Source of the DNA: Rhizobiales bacterium Y(2018)
GTDB taxonomy: Bacteria; Pseudomonadota; Alphaproteobacteria; Rhizobiales; Aestuariivirgaceae
NCBI GenBank assembly: GCA_005502925.1
Contig: SCPD01000014.1
Span: forward strand, 124,001 to 188,000
Length of the DNA stretch: 64,000 bases
Direction: 5' to 3'
The notes under the pieces were generated by a model, which had not been told where the DNA came from, did no database searches, and was given only the letters and a program-made list of their open reading frames with translations. The position numbers were made by a program, and so were the translations under genes. Shown in pieces: positions 42,214-49,737 of the stretch. Each line of letters opens with the position of its first letter. Within the stretch, counting starts at the first letter, position 1.

Positions 42214-43533
42214 TCAGGGGAAGCGCAGCCAGGTGCCGAAGAACACCTGCAGGCTGTCTTCGTTGCTGTCGTTGACGAAAGCGAGGTTGCCCGCGCCATC
42301 GGTGCCGACATCCTGGCGATCGCCGTAGTCGATGTAGGTCGCGCCGACGCCGAGAGTGACCTGGCTGACCGGATCCCAGTACACGCCACCGCCGAAGCCG
42401 AGAGCGGTACCGGCATTGTCGTAATCCTCGTAACCGACGCCCAGCTCGAGGCGGGTGTCTTCCGAGAGATTGGCGAGAATGCCCGCGGACGCGCCCCAGA
42501 ACTCTTCGTCGACCGTGAGCGGGCCGAGGTTGTTGGCGTAGGAGTTGGTGCCTTCGCCATAGACCGCGCCAGCGGTCAGCTGGAACATCTCGCCGAGGCC
42601 GATGGTGGCGCCGCCGCCGATCGCCCAGTCGGCATCGTCGCCGAGGTTGTCATCCTGATAGAGACCGACGATCTGGCCGGTGAAGGCATCCGACGAGTAC
42701 ATGACGTAGCCCTGCACGGCCGGGATGTCGCTGCGGTCGACAGCATTGGCTTCGTCGACGGAGTCGTCGCCGCCGCCGGGCAAGCCGTCCTTGCCAAGGT
42801 TGACCGCGTAGCCCGTCGCGCTGTCCGGGTCCTCGACCGCGATGGCGAAGGAGAGCGGACCCGACGAGTAGGTCAGGCGCATCTGCTCGTTGATCGGGTT
42901 CGACGGACCGAAGGACGCGACCGGGCCAGTGGCCGCGAGCCAGTCCCAACCCACCTGAAGAGCGGCGGTGTTGTCGTTATAACCGGCCATCAGCTCCCAT
43001 TCCGGAGCGAACTTCCACCAGCCATAGGCCTTGTTCATCTTCACGTTCTCGGAATAGTCCGAGAAGTCGCCGCCGCCATTGGCCTGGAGACGGAAGTAAC
43101 CACCGACTTCACCGACAGCCGTGTCGGCCTTGCCCTTGATGAAGATACGGCCACGGACATTGATGTCCGCGTTGTCGTCATTCTCGTAGTCCGTGTAGAT
43201 CAACGCGGTGCGGATTTCACCGGAGACCGACACTTCGGCGGCCGGAGCCGCGTCAGCAGTCGGAACGACCGAGAGCGTGAAGCCCGATTCTTCACGGACG
43301 CGATCAGCAGCGCGTTCCGGCAGAACGCCCTGGAAGGTGCCCTGGCCGTCACGGATCGACAGCAGGCTGTAGCCCGACGGCATCGAGGCCTGCGGCTGAG
43401 CTTCGAGCTGGGTCACGCGCGACTGCAGGGTTTCGATCTGCGCCTTGAGAGCGCTGAGATCGTCAGCCCGGGCGGCGGTGGCCGTCACGGCGAGAGCCGC
43501 ACTGCCCATGAGCGCCCACTTCAACATGTTCAT
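42214..43533 (-). CDS. Alphaproteobacterial porin, paralog 3
   Basis: 439-residue outer-membrane porin. It starts MNMLKWALMGSAALAV (GGGAG upstream of ATG 43533; the longer frame to 43623 is not credible). The layout is as in porin 2, ending VFFGTWLRFP. It differs by a glycine/aspartate-rich insertion around SATGYAVNLGKDGLPGGGDDSVD, placed where porin 2 has a shorter segment, most likely a surface loop. Strong own terminator and long leader suggest high expression. Confidence 0.93.
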   Translation of the reverse strand: MNMLKWALMGSAALAVTATAARADDLSALKAQIETLQSRVTQLEAQPQASMPSGYSLLSIRDGQGTFQGVLPERAADRVREESGFTLSVVPTADAAPAAEVSVSGEIRTALIYTDYENDDNADINVRGRIFIKGKADTAVGEVGGYFRLQANGGGDFSDYSENVKMNKAYGWWKFAPEWELMAGYNDNTAALQVGWDWLAATGPVASFGPSNPINEQMRLTYSSGPLSFAIAVEDPDSATGYAVNLGKDGLPGGGDDSVDEANAVDRSDIPAVQGYVMYSSDAFTGQIVGLYQDDNLGDDADWAIGGGATIGLGEMFQLTAGAVYGEGTNSYANNLGPLTVDEEFWGASAGILANLSEDTRLELGVGYEDYDNAGTALGFGGGVYWDPVSQVTLGVGATYIDYGDRQDVGTDGAGNLAFVNDSNEDSLQVFFGTWLRFP

Positions 43534-43705
43534 TTTATTCTCCCTCAAAACAGCGACAATCGCCGTGTTGCGATAGTGCGACAAATTTCCCGCTGGGGAA
43601 TATTGCCAAAAACCCCTCTTCAATGAATCGAGGTTACTGGTTGGATACTTTTCGTCGGACCGGATTGCAATTCCCGCCTGCGTTGCGGAAGACGATTTGT
43701 CAGCT

Positions 43706-43727
43706 GCTGTGCGGTTTTTGTAACAGG
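43706..43727 (-). promoter_or_regulatory. Shared porin upstream element, copy B
   Basis: All 22 bases are identical to 41963-41984, at nearly the same distance from the porin start codon. Confidence 0.55.
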
Positions 43728-43942
43728 GACAAAGAGGTAACTTAGAGTCGCGCGACAGTGACGGAAATGTGGCTGGCGCGTGATCAGGAAAAGTGGACGC
43801 CGATTTTCCGTCCGATCGCGCGCTAAACTTGAGACTCCGATCACGTCAAACCGACCTTGAAGTGATCGTGATCTAGGGAATCTCAGCGGTTACATATGTG
43901 TAACTCAGGGGCCTGCTTCGTCAGCGACGCTCGCAAAATAAA

Positions 43943-43969
43943 GACGCGGCGGTAATGTTCCGCCGCGTC
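43943..43969 (-). terminator. Rho-independent terminator of HxlR gene
   Basis: Perfect 10-bp arms GACGCGGCGG/CCGCCGCGTC with a seven-base loop are followed on the minus strand by TTTATTTTG, 25 bases after the stop. Confidence 0.88.
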
Positions 43970-43994
43970 ACTGAGATGCAAGAAGTGATAGAGT

Positions 43995-44381
43995 CTACTG
44001 TTCAGTAGTCTGCGCTTCGAATTCGCGGCGTGCCGTCTCGAACGCGGTCTGGTGCTCCATCGTCCAGCCCATGATCTCCTGGGCGTGATGAAGAAACTGC
44101 TGGCCGAGCTCGGTGAGCCTGTATTCGACGCGCGGCGGCACCACCGGGTAGACGCGGCGCGTGACGAGGCCGTCGCGCTCGAGCTGCTTCAAGGTGCGCG
44201 TCAATACGCGTGACGAAATCGGCGTGGACCGCTCGATCTTCCGCTTCAGATCGGTGAAGCGGATCGGCTCGCCGGCCGCCTCATGGATGACACGCACGCT
44301 CCATTTGTCGCCCAGGCGCGAGAGTATCTCGCGCACGACGATGAACTCGTCGTCGCTGCTCGCTCTGTTCGTAGAGGACAT
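43995..44381 (-). CDS. HxlR-family transcriptional regulator
   Basis: 128-residue winged-helix regulator. The HxlR core is FIVVREILSRLGDKWSVRVI, then FTDLKRKI and ISSRVLTRTLKQLERDGLVTRRVYPVVPPRVEYRLTELG (family pattern). ATG 44381 is chosen because AGGAAAA lies about ten bases upstream and the length suits the family. In-frame starts at 44411, 44456, 44474 and 44480 exist and would add an N-terminal tail. HxlR proteins sense redox or aldehyde stress in several species; no ligand cysteine is obvious here. The target is unknown. Confidence 0.87.
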   Translation of the reverse strand: MSSTNRASSDDEFIVVREILSRLGDKWSVRVIHEAAGEPIRFTDLKRKIERSTPISSRVLTRTLKQLERDGLVTRRVYPVVPPRVEYRLTELGQQFLHHAQEIMGWTMEHQTAFETARREFEAQTTEQ

Positions 44382-44608
44382 TGAATCGTTTTCCTGCGTC
44401 GAGAGGCTCATCTCACTACCACATAGTTCATTTCGGAAGATTTCACGGATTTGCATATAAGGAATGTGAGTCATGCTCACAATGAAGATTGAGTATCAAA
44501 TTGTATTCGCGGTGCATGGTCTCCGGTGTCAGGATCGTCTCGATCACAAGGCGGTGAATTGACGCGAAGTCCGACAGGCACGGCGTAATAATTCATGATC
44601 GGCGCTTC

Positions 44609-44779
44609 CTATGAGCGCGATGCGGCGGAAGTTCGGCGCCGACCCACAGGGCCTGGCGATACGTGTCCGCCCGCCTTTGCGCTCTCCATCTCGCGCAATC
44701 TGAGCGCCCGATCGAAGTAATGATTCATGAACGAGTCGTCGTCCGCCTCTGCGGAGTCCTGCCTTATATCCGTCATCAT
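44609..44779 (-). CDS. Possible small protein, 56 residues
   Basis: ATG 44779 (or 44776) with GAGG close upstream encodes MMTDIRQDSAEADDD followed by SFMNHYFDRALRLREMESAKAG in two natural segments and a basic tail RRRTSAASRS. The acidic-then-helical pattern FDRALRLREME looks like a small rhizobial protein rather than random sequence. A second ORF of 39 residues (44477-44596, MNYYAVPVGLRVN) follows with AGGA upstream. Both are unproven. Confidence 0.3.
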   Translation of the reverse strand: MMTDIRQDSAEADDDSFMNHYFDRALRLREMESAKAGGHVSPGPVGRRRTSAASRS

Positions 44780-44808
44780 GACCTCATGAAGATTTCATGT
44801 CATCGAAC

Positions 44809-44844
44809 GAACCTGAACAACGCGAAATCACGTTGTTCAGGTTC
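44809..44844. other. Perfect 14-bp stem-loop
   Basis: GAACCTGAACAACG and CGTTGTTCAGGTTC surround an eight-base loop. No T-tract follows on either strand. It could be an operator, an mRNA end or part of a small RNA. It is not found elsewhere in the window. Confidence 0.5.
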
Positions 44845-44910
44845 TCTGCCCCCGGTCCATGACCGGACTATAGGTGCCCGCAGTTGAAGTCGCCGATGGG
44901 AACCTGTATG

Positions 44911-44946
44911 TTACTTGCTAGTCACTATTCTGTGACTGATCAGTAA
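44911..44946. promoter_or_regulatory. Imperfect palindrome upstream of tandem TetR gene
   Basis: TTACTTGCTAGTCAC and GTGACTGATCAGTAA match as inverted copies at 11 of 15 positions across a six-base spacer, ending 20 bases before the GTG start. It is a plausible autoregulatory operator. Confidence 0.5.
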
Positions 44947-44966
44947 CAAAGTCAAGTGGAAAACTG

Positions 44967-46241
44967 GTGGCCGCCGGCAAAAGCAAAATCGATACCGTGA
45001 GGCCGCGCGAACGCATTCTCGATGCGGCGCGTGATCTCTTTGGCCAGCGCGGCGTCCAGGCCGTCGGCGTCGACGAGATCGCGGCCGCCGCCGACAGCAA
45101 TAAAATGACGCTCTACCGGCATTTCGGCTCGAAGGAGAATTTGGCGATTGCCTGCCTGCGTGCCGTCATCGACGAGATCGACGGCAAATGGCGGGCGGCC
45201 GAGATGTACGACAATCCCGCCGGCACGCTCGATGACTGGATCGTCAAGATGACGAAGGGGTGTGCCAGCGGTGACAGTCGCAGCGAGCTCATCTTCGCCG
45301 TGTTCCGGCAGGCGCGGGAAGATGCCGCCGCCCGCCCTTTGCTGGACGCCTTCATCCTGCGGCATCGCAGGCGAATGGCCGACATATGTCGAAGGTCCGG
45401 CATTGCCGACGGCGATATACTCAGCGAGGCGCTGATGCTGCTCGCGCATGGCATCCGCGCCAATCCGTGGGGGCTCGCCAGCGCGGGCCGAAGCGCGTTG
45501 TTTTCATCGCGCGCCCGCTTGCTGGTGAAGCTGTTCAGAGCGGGGCCTAAGGCGCCGAAACCCGTTTCCGCCTCCGGCAGGCCTAAGCCGGCCGACAAGC
45601 GCAGAACGGCGCCGGTGTCACGGGGCAATCCCAGGCCACGCGAGCGCATCCTCGCTGCCGCCTGCGCGCTCATTCAGAAACACGGCGTCCAGGACGCCAG
45701 TGTCGATGAAATCGCCGCGGTCGCCAACAGTAACAAGATGACGCTCTATCGTCACTTCGGCTCCAAGGAGAATCTGGCCGTTCACTGCTTCAAGGCCGCA
45801 CTGGCCGAGGCCGAGGCCATTCTTGCGGAGATCGACAGAGCTTGTGGGGGCGACGCCACAGCCCAGCTGCAAAGCTATCTCAAGCTCATCGCCGACGCAT
45901 TGGCGCGAACCGACCAGCGCCTCGAGATGATCGGAATGGCGATGCAGGCCATGCGCACCGAGGAATTGGGGCAAGGATTGATGCGCGATTTCGAGATTCG
46001 CGAGCGCAAGCGGCTTACGCGCATCTGCCGCGCGCTCGGCGTCACCGATTTCGAGGCGCTGGCCGACAGTCTGATTCTCGTCCTGCATGGTATCGATTCG
46101 GATCCATGGGGATTAAGCGGCGCGCGCCAAAGCGCCCTCTATCTGTCGGTCGCAGGCGCGATCGTGGACATATTCAGGGCGCAACCGGCGAAATCGGCGC
46201 GGCGCCGTGGCGGAGATTCAATTGTGAAACAAACGACATAG
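44967..46241 (+). CDS. Single-chain tandem TetR-family regulator (two complete TetR units)
   Basis: 424-residue protein made of two full TetR proteins in one chain. HTH 1 lies at ~13-60 (VDEIAAAADSNKMTLYRHFGSKENLA) and HTH 2 at ~224-271 with nearly the same recognition helix. The ligand domains also align: RANPWGLASAGRSALF versus DSDPWGLSGARQSALY. A basic/proline linker (~191-222) joins them. Start GTG 44967 has GTGGA upstream. TetR proteins normally act as dimers of ~200 residues, so this chain may fold as a pseudo-dimer able to bind asymmetric sites or two ligands. No stop codon or frameshift interrupts it. Confidence 0.9.
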   Translation: MAAGKSKIDTVRPRERILDAARDLFGQRGVQAVGVDEIAAAADSNKMTLYRHFGSKENLAIACLRAVIDEIDGKWRAAEMYDNPAGTLDDWIVKMTKGCASGDSRSELIFAVFRQAREDAAARPLLDAFILRHRRRMADICRRSGIADGDILSEALMLLAHGIRANPWGLASAGRSALFSSRARLLVKLFRAGPKAPKPVSASGRPKPADKRRTAPVSRGNPRPRERILAAACALIQKHGVQDASVDEIAAVANSNKMTLYRHFGSKENLAVHCFKAALAEAEAILAEIDRACGGDATAQLQSYLKLIADALARTDQRLEMIGMAMQAMRTEELGQGLMRDFEIRERKRLTRICRALGVTDFEALADSLILVLHGIDSDPWGLSGARQSALYLSVAGAIVDIFRAQPAKSARRRGGDSIVKQTT

Positions 46242-46339
46242 ATCGCCGCGTCGGGCTTGTGCGTAAGTGACAAAGTTGTCACGTCTTGCGAGCCCGCTTC
46301 TGCGTCCTATATGTCGAGAATCTGCAGAAGGGGCCTATC

Positions 46340-46762
46340 ATGCTCACATCGGAGAAAGACACCGGACACCGCGGTCAGGAGACGAAAGCGGCGGACGGTA
46401 TCGAGCACCGCGTGATCATCCGCGAGCTGTTCGAGCATATCGGCGACGATGCGACGCTGCGGCTGGCCTGGTACCTCAATGAAACGCCGGCGCGGCTCAA
46501 CGAGCTGCGTGATTTCGTGGCAGACGTGTCGCAGAGGAAATTCAGCCTCGCATTGCGCCAGCTGATCCGCAATGGCTTCGTATCGCGGCGTCACTCCGAC
46601 ACTTTCCCCTCCTGGACGATCTACAGCCTGACGCCGATGGGCGCCGCCTTCCTCGATCGCGTGACGGAGCTGGCCCATTGGATCGATGCACATGGTCAGG
46701 ACATCAAGTCGGCGCGCGGCCGATTCGAGAAGCGCAGCGTCAGAATGCTCGACGCGGCGTGA
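46340..46762 (+). CDS. HxlR-like winged-helix DNA-binding protein
   Basis: 140-residue regulator. A winged helix is visible in LFEHIGDDATLRLAWYLNETPARLNELRDFV, QRKFSLALRQLIRNGFVSRR and WTIYSLTPMGAAFLDRV, a diverged HxlR/MarR-like pattern. ATG 46340 follows AAGGGG. The region between it and the upstream TetR gene is about 100 bases with no clear terminator, so they could be co-transcribed. Target unknown. Confidence 0.7.
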   Translation: MLTSEKDTGHRGQETKAADGIEHRVIIRELFEHIGDDATLRLAWYLNETPARLNELRDFVADVSQRKFSLALRQLIRNGFVSRRHSDTFPSWTIYSLTPMGAAFLDRVTELAHWIDAHGQDIKSARGRFEKRSVRMLDAA

Positions 46763-46815
46763 GGGCGACCATGCGGGCATGGTCGTCCGTCGTCGATAAC
46801 AGCAGTGCCAGAAGT

Positions 46816-46892
46816 TGGCGACCCCGAGAGGATTCGAACCTCCGACCCTCAGATTAGGAATCTGATGCTCTATCCTGCTGAGCTACGGGGTC
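46816..46892 (-). tRNA. tRNA-Arg (anticodon CCT)
   Basis: Minus-strand cloverleaf. The acceptor stem GACCCCG pairs with CGGGGTC, D-arm is GCTCAGCAGGATAGAGC, and the anticodon stem CAGAT/ATCTG encloses TTCCTAA with anticodon CCT. The T-arm carries GGTTCGAATCC. The discriminator is G and the CCA end is encoded. It reads AGG codons. A TATATA -10 element lies at 46906-46911. Confidence 0.97.
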
Positions 46893-46905
46893 ACACGGGG
46901 CCGCT

Positions 46906-46911
46906 TATATA
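46906..46911 (-). promoter_or_regulatory. -10 element of tRNA-Arg promoter
   Basis: TATATA sits about 14 bases upstream of the mature tRNA 5' end on the minus strand. I see no strong -35 hexamer. Confidence 0.5.
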
Positions 46912-46937
46912 GTGTTCGTTGTCCGGACGGAACCCCA

Positions 46938-46962
46938 CAAAAAGGAGCCCGGCGAACCGGGC
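46938..46962 (-). terminator. Terminator of fasciclin gene
   Basis: GCCCGG-ttcg-CCGGGC stem followed on the minus strand by TCCTTTTTG, 29 bases after the fasciclin stop. It separates that transcript from the tRNA gene. Confidence 0.85.
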
Positions 46963-46990
46963 CCAAGGTCTCCGTCCCGTTGTCCTGGCC

Positions 46991-47551
46991 TTACATTTTC
47001 GGCAGCAGGACCTTGTCGATCACGTGGATGACGCCGTTGGACTGGTCGACATCGGCAATGATGACATTGGCGACAGTGCCGTTCTCATCGGCGATCATCA
47101 CCTTGCCGCCCTCATACATGGCGGTGAAGGTGCAGCCGCCCACCGTCTTGACCGGGTGCTTGCCCTTGTCGTCGTCGACCATCTTCATGATGGCCTTCGA
47201 GAACGCCTCGGCGCCCACCACATGGCAGGTGAGGATCTTGACGAGCTGGTCCTTGTTCTCGGGCTTGAGCAGGGTCTCGACGGTCCCGGCCGGCAAGGCG
47301 GCGAAGGCCTCGTTGGTGGGGGCGAAAACAGTGAAGGGTCCCTTGCTTTGCAAGGTCTCGACCAGGCCGGCCGCCTTGACCGCCGCGACCAGGGTCGTGT
47401 GATCCTTCGAATTGACCGCGTTCTCGACGATATTCTTGTCCGGGAACATCTCAGCCCCGCCGACCATCGGATTGGCGGCGAAAGCGAGGCCGGCAGCCCC
47501 CATCGCCAGGGCGGCAGCGGCGGCAGTCAGGGTCTTGTGAAGCTTGGTCAT
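46991..47551 (-). CDS. Secreted fasciclin (FAS1)-domain protein
   Basis: 186-residue protein. The signal peptide (residues 1-25, AAAAALAMGAAGLAFA) precedes one FAS1 domain. Motifs are DHTTLVAAVKAAGLVETLQ, GPFTVFAPTNEAFAALP, ILTCHVV and the final GVIHVIDKVLLP. FAS1 proteins mediate adhesion, and in rhizobia Nex18-type members are expressed during symbiosis. The present role is unknown. It has its own terminator. Confidence 0.92.
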   Translation of the reverse strand: MTKLHKTLTAAAAALAMGAAGLAFAANPMVGGAEMFPDKNIVENAVNSKDHTTLVAAVKAAGLVETLQSKGPFTVFAPTNEAFAALPAGTVETLLKPENKDQLVKILTCHVVGAEAFSKAIMKMVDDDKGKHPVKTVGGCTFTAMYEGGKVMIADENGTVANVIIADVDQSNGVIHVIDKVLLPKM

Positions 47552-47692
47552 CGCATAGTCCTCTCTGGGTCATCATCCAAGTGGATACGCCCTTCGATAC
47601 GAGGCTTGCGGGAAAGTGGACGCCGCCCCGCCCGTCACAATGAGTTGAGAGGTCGGCGTGCAACCAAATGCCGTATGAGGCGTAGGGGGATT

Positions 47693-48001
47693 CTATTCTT
47701 CCGGCTCGGTCGTGAAGAACAGCGGATAACCCTTGCTGCGGCCGAGCTCGGTCGCCTCTTTCGCCTTCGTTTCGGCGACATCCTTGGTGAATACGGCGAT
47801 AACACAGGCGCCGCGCTGATGCGCGGTCATCATGACGCCATGGGCGCGGTCCGCGGTCATCCGGAACACCGCCTTCAGCACCGTGACGACGAACTCGCGC
47901 GGCGTGTAGTCGTCATTGAGGAGGATGACTTTCCAGAGCTTGGGACGCTCGGTCCTGGGCTTAACCTTGCTCTGCGGTGCGACAGTGGATTTTGGGCTCA
48001 T
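47693..48001 (-). CDS. clpS: ATP-dependent Clp protease adaptor ClpS
   Basis: 102-residue N-end-rule adaptor that delivers substrates to ClpA. The core is LWKVILLNDDYTPREFVVTVL, then HQRGACVIAVFTKDVAETKA and a final FFTTEPEE. ATG 48001 starts an N-terminal extension (SPKSTVAPQSKVKPRTERP) of normal length; the longer frame overlaps the carD terminator. clpA is not adjacent in this window. The carD terminator ends just 23 bases upstream, so clpS probably has its own promoter or depends on readthrough. Confidence 0.93.
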   Translation of the reverse strand: MSPKSTVAPQSKVKPRTERPKLWKVILLNDDYTPREFVVTVLKAVFRMTADRAHGVMMTAHQRGACVIAVFTKDVAETKAKEATELGRSKGYPLFFTTEPEE

Positions 48002-48019
48002 GAGATGATCGCCTGTAAC

Positions 48020-48044
48020 AAAAAGCCCGGCGCTGGGCCGGGCT
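48020..48044 (-). terminator. Terminator of carD gene
   Basis: AGCCCGGC/GCCGGGCT stem with a five-base loop, followed on the minus strand by TTTTTG, 27 bases after the carD stop and only 20-odd bases before the clpS ATG. Confidence 0.88.
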
Positions 48045-48071
48045 CTTGCTCGATCATTCAGAAGAGGCGAT

Positions 48072-49010
48072 TCACGCCGCTTCTTCCGCCGGAACGCCGT
48101 CATCGGCCTTGGTGTTGCGATGCGCGTTCTTGGCGAGGAAGGTTTCGATCTCCTTGACCGCCATGTCGTCGTCGATCTTCTTCACCGCGGCGATCTCGCG
48201 CGCCATGCGGTCGAGCGCCTGCTCGAAGAGCTGGCGTTCGGAGTAGGACTGCTCGGGCTGACGCTCGGAGCGGTAGAGGTCGCGCACGACCTCGGCCACC
48301 GCGATGAGGTCGCCGGAATTGATCTTCGCTTCATATTCCTGAGCGCGGCGCGACCACATGGTCCGCTTGATGCGGGCGCGGCCCTTCAGCACCTTCATCG
48401 AATGCTCGATGAGCGGCTTGTCGGCGAGCTTGCGCATGCCCTTCTGCTCCGACTTCGAGGTCGGCACTTTGAGGCGCAGCTTCTCTTTCTCGAAATCGAC
48501 GATATAGAGCTCGAGCTTGATGCCGGCGATCTCCTGCTCCTCGATCATGACGACGCGGCCGACACCATGCGCCGGATAGACGATCAGCTCGTTGACCTTG
48601 AACAGAAGCTTCTTGGCGGCCGGCGTGGCGACCACCGGCTTGTCGGCCATATGGGTGATGGGGGCATGGGTCGCCACCGGCGCATGGACCGGCTGAGCGG
48701 GCCTATGGGCCTGGGGCGCATGCGCCTTCGGCTGCTCAGGCCTATGGAGCGGAGCCTGGGGTTTGGCGACGGAAGCGGCGGGTTTATGGGCCTGCGGGGC
48801 GTGCGCCTGAGCCTTCACCTCAGGCTTGTGGACCGGCTTGGCAGCGGCTTTGACCGGCTGGACGGCGGGCTTCACTTTTTTCGGGGCGGCGACAGACTTG
48901 GCCTTCACGGCCGGCTTTTTCTTGGCAGTGGCTTTTTGCACGATCTTTTTCTTCGCTTTCGCTGCAGTTTTCAGGGATTTGGCAGTAGCCTTCGTCTTCG
49001 ATTTGGTCAT
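48072..49010 (-). CDS. carD: CarD-family RNA polymerase-binding regulator with histone-H1-like N-terminal tail
   Basis: 312 residues. Residues ~136-300 are a standard CarD protein: polymerase-interacting domain starts FKVNELIVYPAHGVGRVV, then VDFEKEKLRLKVP, and the DNA-binding helical part WSRRAQEYEAKINSGDLIAVAEVVRDLY. CarD stabilises open promoter complexes. The first ~135 residues are a Lys/Ala/Pro/His-rich tail (KATAKSLKTAAKAKKKIVQ, AHAPQAHKPAAS, AHAPQAHRPAQP) like histone H1 or bacterial Hc/HU tails. ATG 49010 has AAGGAAAG upstream, while the internal Met121 has no RBS, so the long form is favoured. Common CarD proteins have about 160-200 residues. Confidence 0.9.
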   Translation of the reverse strand: MTKSKTKATAKSLKTAAKAKKKIVQKATAKKKPAVKAKSVAAPKKVKPAVQPVKAAAKPVHKPEVKAQAHAPQAHKPAASVAKPQAPLHRPEQPKAHAPQAHRPAQPVHAPVATHAPITHMADKPVVATPAAKKLLFKVNELIVYPAHGVGRVVMIEEQEIAGIKLELYIVDFEKEKLRLKVPTSKSEQKGMRKLADKPLIEHSMKVLKGRARIKRTMWSRRAQEYEAKINSGDLIAVAEVVRDLYRSERQPEQSYSERQLFEQALDRMAREIAAVKKIDDDMAVKEIETFLAKNAHRNTKADDGVPAEEAA

Positions 49011-49333
49011 GGCTTTCCTTCGCCTCGCAACCTATCGATGGCGCAAGCTAATGCCGGCGCCTTGAGCAAACGGCCGATCGTCTGATCTCGCCTTTCCGGC
49101 AGTCCAGCGGATGGGGATCTCAGGCCCTCTTTCCGGCATTGGACAGGCATTTGGCGAAAAAAATCCGAGCTTTGGGGGCCCGGGATCGCTTCCGTAAGTC
49201 TGGTTTACATCATGAGGGAATATAGCACGGCTTTAATGAAAATTAAAGTCCGACCTGTCCGTGTACGGTATAATTCTGCGTAACGAGCGATATTTGCGGG
49301 GGAAAAGGTTAATGGCCCCGCAACATATTCAAA
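49011..49333. other. carD promoter region
   Basis: 323 bases without a gene. On the minus strand TATATT (49219-49224) could be a -10 box with a poor -35. A CTTTAAT-gaaa-ATTAAAG palindrome lies at 49230-49248. Nothing else recognised. Confidence 0.5.
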
Positions 49334-49672
49334 TCAATCACCTTCGCCGGGATTGGGCGAGAAATACTTCTCGAGCTTGCCTTCGACGCCGTCGAATTCC
49401 TTGGCGTCGGGCGGCGCGTCTCTCTTAATCGTGATATTCGGCCATTTCGGGGCATATTCGGTATTGAGTTCCAGCCATTTTTCGAGGCCGGGCTCGGTGT
49501 CGGGCTTGATCGCCTCGGCCGGGCATTCCGGTTCGCAGACGCCACAGTCGATACATTCGTCCGGATGGATGACGAGCATGTTGTCGCCTTCATAGAAGCA
49601 ATCGACCGGGCAGACTTCCACACAGTCCATGTACTTGCATTTAATGCAGTTTTCCGTGACGATATAGGTCAT
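49334..49672 (-). CDS. fdxA: 7Fe ferredoxin (FdxA)
   Basis: 112-residue ferredoxin. The first cluster region is [18 protein letters not shown], giving a 3Fe-4S/4Fe-4S arrangement, and the second is [12 protein letters not shown]. The C-terminal ~50-residue extension ([16 protein letters not shown]) is typical of alphaproteobacterial FdxA. ATG 49672 is used, since an upstream TTG adds only three residues. It accepts or donates electrons in unspecified redox reactions. It follows the S4-protein gene by 65 bases, a neighbourhood conserved in this bacterial order. Confidence 0.95.
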   Translation of the reverse strand: MTYIVTENCIKCKYMDCVEVCPVDCFYEGDNMLVIHPDECIDCGVCEPECPAEAIKPDTEPGLEKWLELNTEYAPKWPNITIKRDAPPDAKEFDGVEGKLEKYFSPNPGEGD

Positions 49673-49737
49673 TCGCGACAATCCGTTCTTTATTCCGAAC
49701 GCTCTATAGCAAGGCTTTATAGCTTGTGCAGCAGATT

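Larger units (their letters stand above)
43534..43994. other. Leader of porin 3 and 3' end of HxlR gene
   Basis: It contains the 22-bp shared porin element (43706-43727), a GATCACG...CGTGATC inverted repeat around 43839-43872, and the HxlR terminator. No coding ORF is supported. Confidence 0.6.
44382..44966. other. Regulator-rich intergenic region
   Basis: 585 bases between HxlR and the tandem TetR gene. It holds two weak small minus-strand ORFs (44609-44779 and 44477-44596), a perfect 14-bp stem-loop (44809-44844) and the imperfect palindrome at 44911-44946. Nothing else is recognised. Confidence 0.6.

Noticed and set aside
44663-44887. 74-residue plus-strand frame between HxlR and tandem TetR
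   Set aside because: It runs through the perfect stem-loop at 44809 and lacks an RBS and recognisable sequence.
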